DNA of 64,000 bases from Rhodococcus opacus B4 (GTDB lineage: Bacteria > Actinomycetota > Actinomycetes > Mycobacteriales > Mycobacteriaceae): assembly GCF_000010805.1 (NCBI RefSeq), contig NC_012520.1, positions 248,001 through 312,000 on the forward strand, written 5' to 3'. The position numbers were made by a program, and so were the translations under genes. The notes beneath the pieces are model-generated. The model did not search any database. It was given only the letters and a program-made list of their open reading frames with translations, and was not told the DNA's origin. Below, piece after piece: positions 61,180 through 64,000 of this stretch; position 1 is the stretch's first letter; every line of letters begins with the position of its first letter.

Positions 61180-61198
61180 CCGCCGCAGCTAGCGGCGG
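61180..61198. other. Short perfect hairpin in the divergent promoter
   Basis: CCGCCGC and GCGGCGG form a 7-bp stem with loop AGCTA between the oxidase and the M20 hydrolase gene. It may be part of the leader of the oxidase. Confidence 0.35.
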
Positions 61199-61271
61199 CG
61201 CTCTGATAGCGATGTCCGCGGCTGACCCGCGGACCCGGCTGTACATGTCACGCACATTCCACCCTGCATTC

Positions 61272-61293
61272 TGATATTTTACTAGAAACATCA
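61272..61293. promoter_or_regulatory. TGATNTTT-N6-AAANATCA operator-like dyad
   Basis: TGATATTT (61272-61279) and AAACATCA (61286-61293) are 8-bp arms with one mismatch around TACTAG, in an AT-rich pocket 13 bp before the M20 hydrolase start. It is well placed to bind the GntR protein encoded at 62601. Confidence 0.5.
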
Positions 61294-61305
61294 CAAGGGC
61301 GTGGA

Positions 61306-62604
61306 ATGGACGGAGAGACGACCGTGACGACAAGCCGGGACACGGAGCTGGTCTCGTTGCGCCGCGCGCTGCACGCCCACCCCGAACTGGGATTCTGCGA
61401 GATAGAAACCGCAGCGCGCATCATCGACGAACTCGCCACGGCGGTCGACACACTCGAATTCGGCAGCACGGTCTGCGCCGTCGCAGAACTCGCCGGCCTC
61501 CCACCCGCCGAGGAACTCGACCATGCACGCCGCCGCGCCCTCGAGGCGGGCATCGAGCCCGAACTGGTGGAACGCCTCGGCCACGGCAACACCGGCGTCG
61601 TCGCGAGCGTGCGGGGACGCAGGCCCGGACCGGTCATCGCGCTGCGATGCGACATGGACGGACTTCCCATCACCGAGTCCGAGGACGCCGCTCACCCGCC
61701 GTTTCGCGGCGGCTTCGCCTCGGAGGTCTCGGGCATCATGCACGCCTGCGGGCACGACGGCCACGTAGCCATCGGCGTGACGCTGGCGAAACGCCTCGCT
61801 GAAGACCGGAACTTCGCCGGCGAGCTCAGGGTGATCTTTCAGCCCGCAGAAGAGGGCGTGCGTGGGGCGCGAGCGATGGTGGCCGCGGGCGCCGCACGCG
61901 GCGTCGACGTCATGCTGGGGCTCCACCTCGGGATCGGTCTCGACGTGGGAACCGTCGCGAGTAGCACCTCAGGGGTGATGGCCACCGAGAAGTGGAAGAT
62001 CGAATTGACGGGGGCCCCCGCACATGCCGCCCTCGCCCCGAGCGAGGGACGCAACGCGCTGTTGGGCGCCGCGACGATCGCCCTCGGATTGCACGCGCTA
62101 CCGCCGTTCGCGCAGGCAACCACCCGTGTCAACGTCGGCAAAATGACGGCCGGCACCTCGGCCAACATCATCGCCGACAGCGCAGAAATACACTGCGAAC
62201 TTCGTGCCGACGACACCGACGTCTTCGCGGAGTTGACCTCACGGGCCCGTGACGTCGTCCTCGGCGCCGCCGGCATGTACGGGCTCGGCGCACGGATTGA
62301 TGTGATCGGCAGCGCGGAGGTTGCCGTCTGCGACTCGGAAATTGCCCGGGCCCTGGACCGATGCGCACACACCGTGGACGACATCACGAACGCTCTACCG
62401 ACCGCCCCGATGTCCGCGAGCGACGACGTCACCCTCTTCATGGCCGACGTGCAGCGCCGCGGCGGGAAAGCCACCTTCGTCCTCGTGGGTGCGAGTAGCC
62501 CGGCCCCGCATCACCATCCTCGATTCGACATCGATGAAAGGTCGCTGCCGATCGCGGCCGACTGGCTGGAACAGTTCATCCGCACACAGGACTACCATCG
62601 ATGA
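61306..62604 (+). CDS. M20-family amidohydrolase (aminoacylase/aminobenzoyl-glutamate hydrolase-like)
   Basis: The 432-residue metallo-amidohydrolase has RRALHAHPELGFCE, the metal motif ALRCDMDGLPITE, MHACGHDGH and FQPAEEG. These match the AbgA/IAA-amino acid hydrolase branch, which splits N-acyl amino acids. It could release an amino acid for the nearby oxidase and aminotransferase. The GntR start overlaps its stop by 4 bp. Confidence 0.92.
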   Translation: MDGETTVTTSRDTELVSLRRALHAHPELGFCEIETAARIIDELATAVDTLEFGSTVCAVAELAGLPPAEELDHARRRALEAGIEPELVERLGHGNTGVVASVRGRRPGPVIALRCDMDGLPITESEDAAHPPFRGGFASEVSGIMHACGHDGHVAIGVTLAKRLAEDRNFAGELRVIFQPAEEGVRGARAMVAAGAARGVDVMLGLHLGIGLDVGTVASSTSGVMATEKWKIELTGAPAHAALAPSEGRNALLGAATIALGLHALPPFAQATTRVNVGKMTAGTSANIIADSAEIHCELRADDTDVFAELTSRARDVVLGAAGMYGLGARIDVIGSAEVAVCDSEIARALDRCAHTVDDITNALPTAPMSASDDVTLFMADVQRRGGKATFVLVGASSPAPHHHPRFDIDERSLPIAADWLEQFIRTQDYHR

Positions 62605-63416
62605 TATTTCACGGTCTGTCCCACGACCCCGTGGAGCAGGCAGGGCCGACGACGAAGGAGTTCGAGACAGTGGAGATCAGCGGCGGGGCGCGGGTTGGCT
62701 CTGCCACCGGCGCCAGTGCAACGGAAAACGCATATCGGCATATCAAGCGCCTCATTTTGACCAGCGAACTCGCCCCCGGAACCGAGCTACGCGAGGCCAC
62801 ACTCTCCGAATCGACAGGCTTCGGACGCAGTCCCGTGCGCGAGTCGCTACGGCGGCTGGTACAGGAAGGCTTCGTAGACGTCCGCGCTCGCCAGGGCTAT
62901 CGGGTGTCGGTAGTGACCATGGCGAGCGTCAGAGACCTGTTCGAGATGCGGCTCCTCCTCGAACCGGCGGTCGTCGAGCTCGCGGCAGAGCGAGCGCCGA
63001 TGGCCGAACTGGAGGCACTGCACTCACTCGCTCACCAAACCTACGTCAGCGGAGACATCCATAGCTACGAGAAATTTCTCGAAGACAACCGCGAGTTCCA
63101 TGTCCGGATCGCCCAGGCGTCCGGCAACGAAATCTTCACCCGAACCCTCAGAACGTTATTGGAGGAAATGCAGCGGCTGTTCTTCATCAGCCTCGACGGG
63201 AGCGACTCCGTTTCAGAACAGATGCACGAACACCACGACCTCCATGATGCACTGCTGGCCCGTGACGGAACACGGGCGCGCGAGATCATGATCGCGCAGA
63301 TCGAGGCCAGCCGGGAACGCGTTATGGAGGGGCTGGTGGGCGCCGCCCAGCGGCCGCGCCGTGCAGCAACAGGGGTCGTTCTGTCGAGCAGTTCGTCCTC
63401 AAAGCGAGGTTACTAG
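62601..63416 (+). CDS. GntR-family regulator (FCD-type)
   Basis: The 271-residue protein has a GntR helix-turn-helix (YRHIKRLILTSELAPGTELR, FGRSPVRESLRRLVQEGFVD) and an FCD domain with NREFHVRIAQ and EHHDLHDALLARD histidine positions. The ATG at 62601 is coupled to the M20 stop; a GTG at 62671 is an alternative. Probably controls the hydrolase/oxidase pair through the dyad at 61272. Ends with a Ser-rich tail. Confidence 0.9.
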   Translation: MIFHGLSHDPVEQAGPTTKEFETVEISGGARVGSATGASATENAYRHIKRLILTSELAPGTELREATLSESTGFGRSPVRESLRRLVQEGFVDVRARQGYRVSVVTMASVRDLFEMRLLLEPAVVELAAERAPMAELEALHSLAHQTYVSGDIHSYEKFLEDNREFHVRIAQASGNEIFTRTLRTLLEEMQRLFFISLDGSDSVSEQMHEHHDLHDALLARDGTRAREIMIAQIEASRERVMEGLVGAAQRPRRAATGVVLSSSSSSKRGY

Positions 63417-63570
63417 CGGGCAGCGACTCACGGAACGTTGCATCTCTCCCGTGGCCTACGGTCTGACGGCCAGTTGAAGCGTCGCGGCAGATCGCATTGC
63501 TGCGTACCAACGACCTTTCCATCGGGAAACTGCATCCTCCCACGAAATTTCGGGTGCAACTATCGCGGAA

Positions 63571-63768
63571 TCACGTGTCCAGCCGCGTATGGGTCGCTGT
63601 TCCGAACGTGCCGGCGAAGGGGATCAGTAGCAGTACCAGCATCACCGTGAGCAGCACGATGACGGCCTCGTAGCGGTCGCTTCGGCGCATCAGGCGGTTG
63701 CGGCTCCACAGTCCGAGCCGCCACCACCGGATCGGTGTGGGTACCGGTGCCGGTTCCGCGGGGCGCAT
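63571..63768 (-). pseudogene. Truncated Rv1733c-like membrane protein
   Basis: The 65-residue frame has good start signals (GGAGGTGACC before ATG) and matches the N terminus of Rv1733c-type actinobacterial proteins (RNRLMRRSDRYEAVIVLLTV, PFAGTFGTATH). Full-length relatives have about 200 residues with a second helix pair; here a stop follows directly, so only the first part remains. Confidence 0.6.
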
Positions 63769-63877
63769 TGGTCACCTCCAGCAGGGTTCCGCTTGTCCTC
63801 CTTCGATTGTGCGACGGAACCCGAGGCGGTGTTCTCGCACGTTGTCCGGAAGGCCGTGGAACGCCGACGGAGGTGTT

Positions 63878-64000
63878 CTAGGCGGAGTGCTTCTGGATGT
63901 ATTCCTCGACTGCCTCGCGCATGAGTTCGCTGGGCTTGCGGTGCTGACGCTGCGCGAGTTCGTCGAGTTTGTTGCTCAGCGGCAGTGGAAGCCGGACTTG
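63878..64000 (-). CDS. Ribbon-helix-helix (CopG-like) protein, 3' end (partial)
   Basis: The last 40 residues of a frame entering from the right edge read VRLPLPLSNKLDELAQRQHR then KPSELMREAVEEYIQKHSA. The beta-strand followed by two helices with KPSELMREA is the CopG/Arc ribbon-helix-helix pattern of small DNA-binding proteins, often antitoxins. The start and any toxin partner are outside the window. Confidence 0.7.
   Translation of the reverse strand, partial: QVRLPLPLSNKLDELAQRQHRKPSELMREAVEEYIQKHSA

Noticed and set aside
1-64000. CRISPR array, tRNA or rRNA genes, insertion sequences
   Set aside because: No spaced direct repeats of CRISPR type, no tRNA/rRNA-like sequence and no transposase or integrase reading frame were found by eye.

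Overview
The window is very GC-rich. It has actinobacterial translation signals (GTG and TTG starts, frequent ATGA stop/start overlaps, lipoproteins) and families typical of mycolic-acid bacteria: a SulP-carbonic anhydrase fusion, VKOR/DsbA-like pairs, an Rv1733c-like fragment, DUF4229 and CopD-CtaG fusions. The best fit is a Rhodococcus-type (Nocardiaceae) chromosome or megaplasmid accessory region. I see no rRNA, tRNA, CRISPR array, transposase or integrase.

Layout: (1) 1-9.5 kb: end of an SRPBCC protein, an L,D-transpeptidase, a CDF metal exporter, a CopD-CtaG fusion, a MerR regulator whose frame is split by an in-frame TGA, an Hsp70-like membrane protein, a TIGR03118 lipoprotein and a membrane protein. 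(2) 10-16.7 kb: an FbpABC-type ferric iron importer and an unusual adenylation-carrier-acyltransferase fusion, each with an IdeR-like box upstream. (3) 17-40 kb: a copper, respiration and envelope-redox island. It holds an M23 peptidase-BlaI-M56 protease operon, cytochrome oxidase subunit I, an MMPL exporter, a SulP-carbonic anhydrase with a large internal deletion, a DtxR-multicopper oxidase-ZIP operon, DsbA-like/VKOR, CopC/CtaG, a TlpA-TlpA-CcdA-DUF3105-DUF305 operon, DUF4229, a decayed chromate transporter, and an ArsR-MFS pair. (4) 40.5-42 kb: small genes and a methyltransferase. (5) 42-63.4 kb: a catabolic island with aspartase, a long peptide/opine-type ABC transporter operon carrying an amine oxidase, a HAD dehalogenase and an aldehyde dehydrogenase, then a His-rich CDF transporter, GNAT, a small alpha/beta-barrel-like protein, a class III aminotransferase, a second aldehyde dehydrogenase, an N-methyl amino acid oxidase, an M20 hydrolase and two GntR regulators. 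(6) 63.5-64 kb: a truncated Rv1733c-like membrane gene and the end of a ribbon-helix-helix gene.

The main integrating signal is one palindrome, ACTACTATGC-N-GCATAGTAGT. It is perfect at 32029-32049 and degenerate at five other places. It lies in front of the copD-ctaG fusion, the M23-blaI-M56 operon, ctaD, the SulP-carbonic anhydrase leader, the dsbA/copC divergent promoter and the tlpA/DUF4229 divergent promoter. This strongly suggests that the BlaI-family repressor encoded at 18044 coordinates copper handling, thiol-disulfide chemistry and cytochrome oxidase supply, with the adjacent M56 membrane protease as its likely release switch.

Several genes are broken: merR (in-frame TGA), sulP (internal deletion), chrA (half missing and several frameshifts), the dppB-like permease (one-base frameshift) and an aldehyde dehydrogenase (N-terminal frameshift). 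Some of the frameshifts could be assembly errors.
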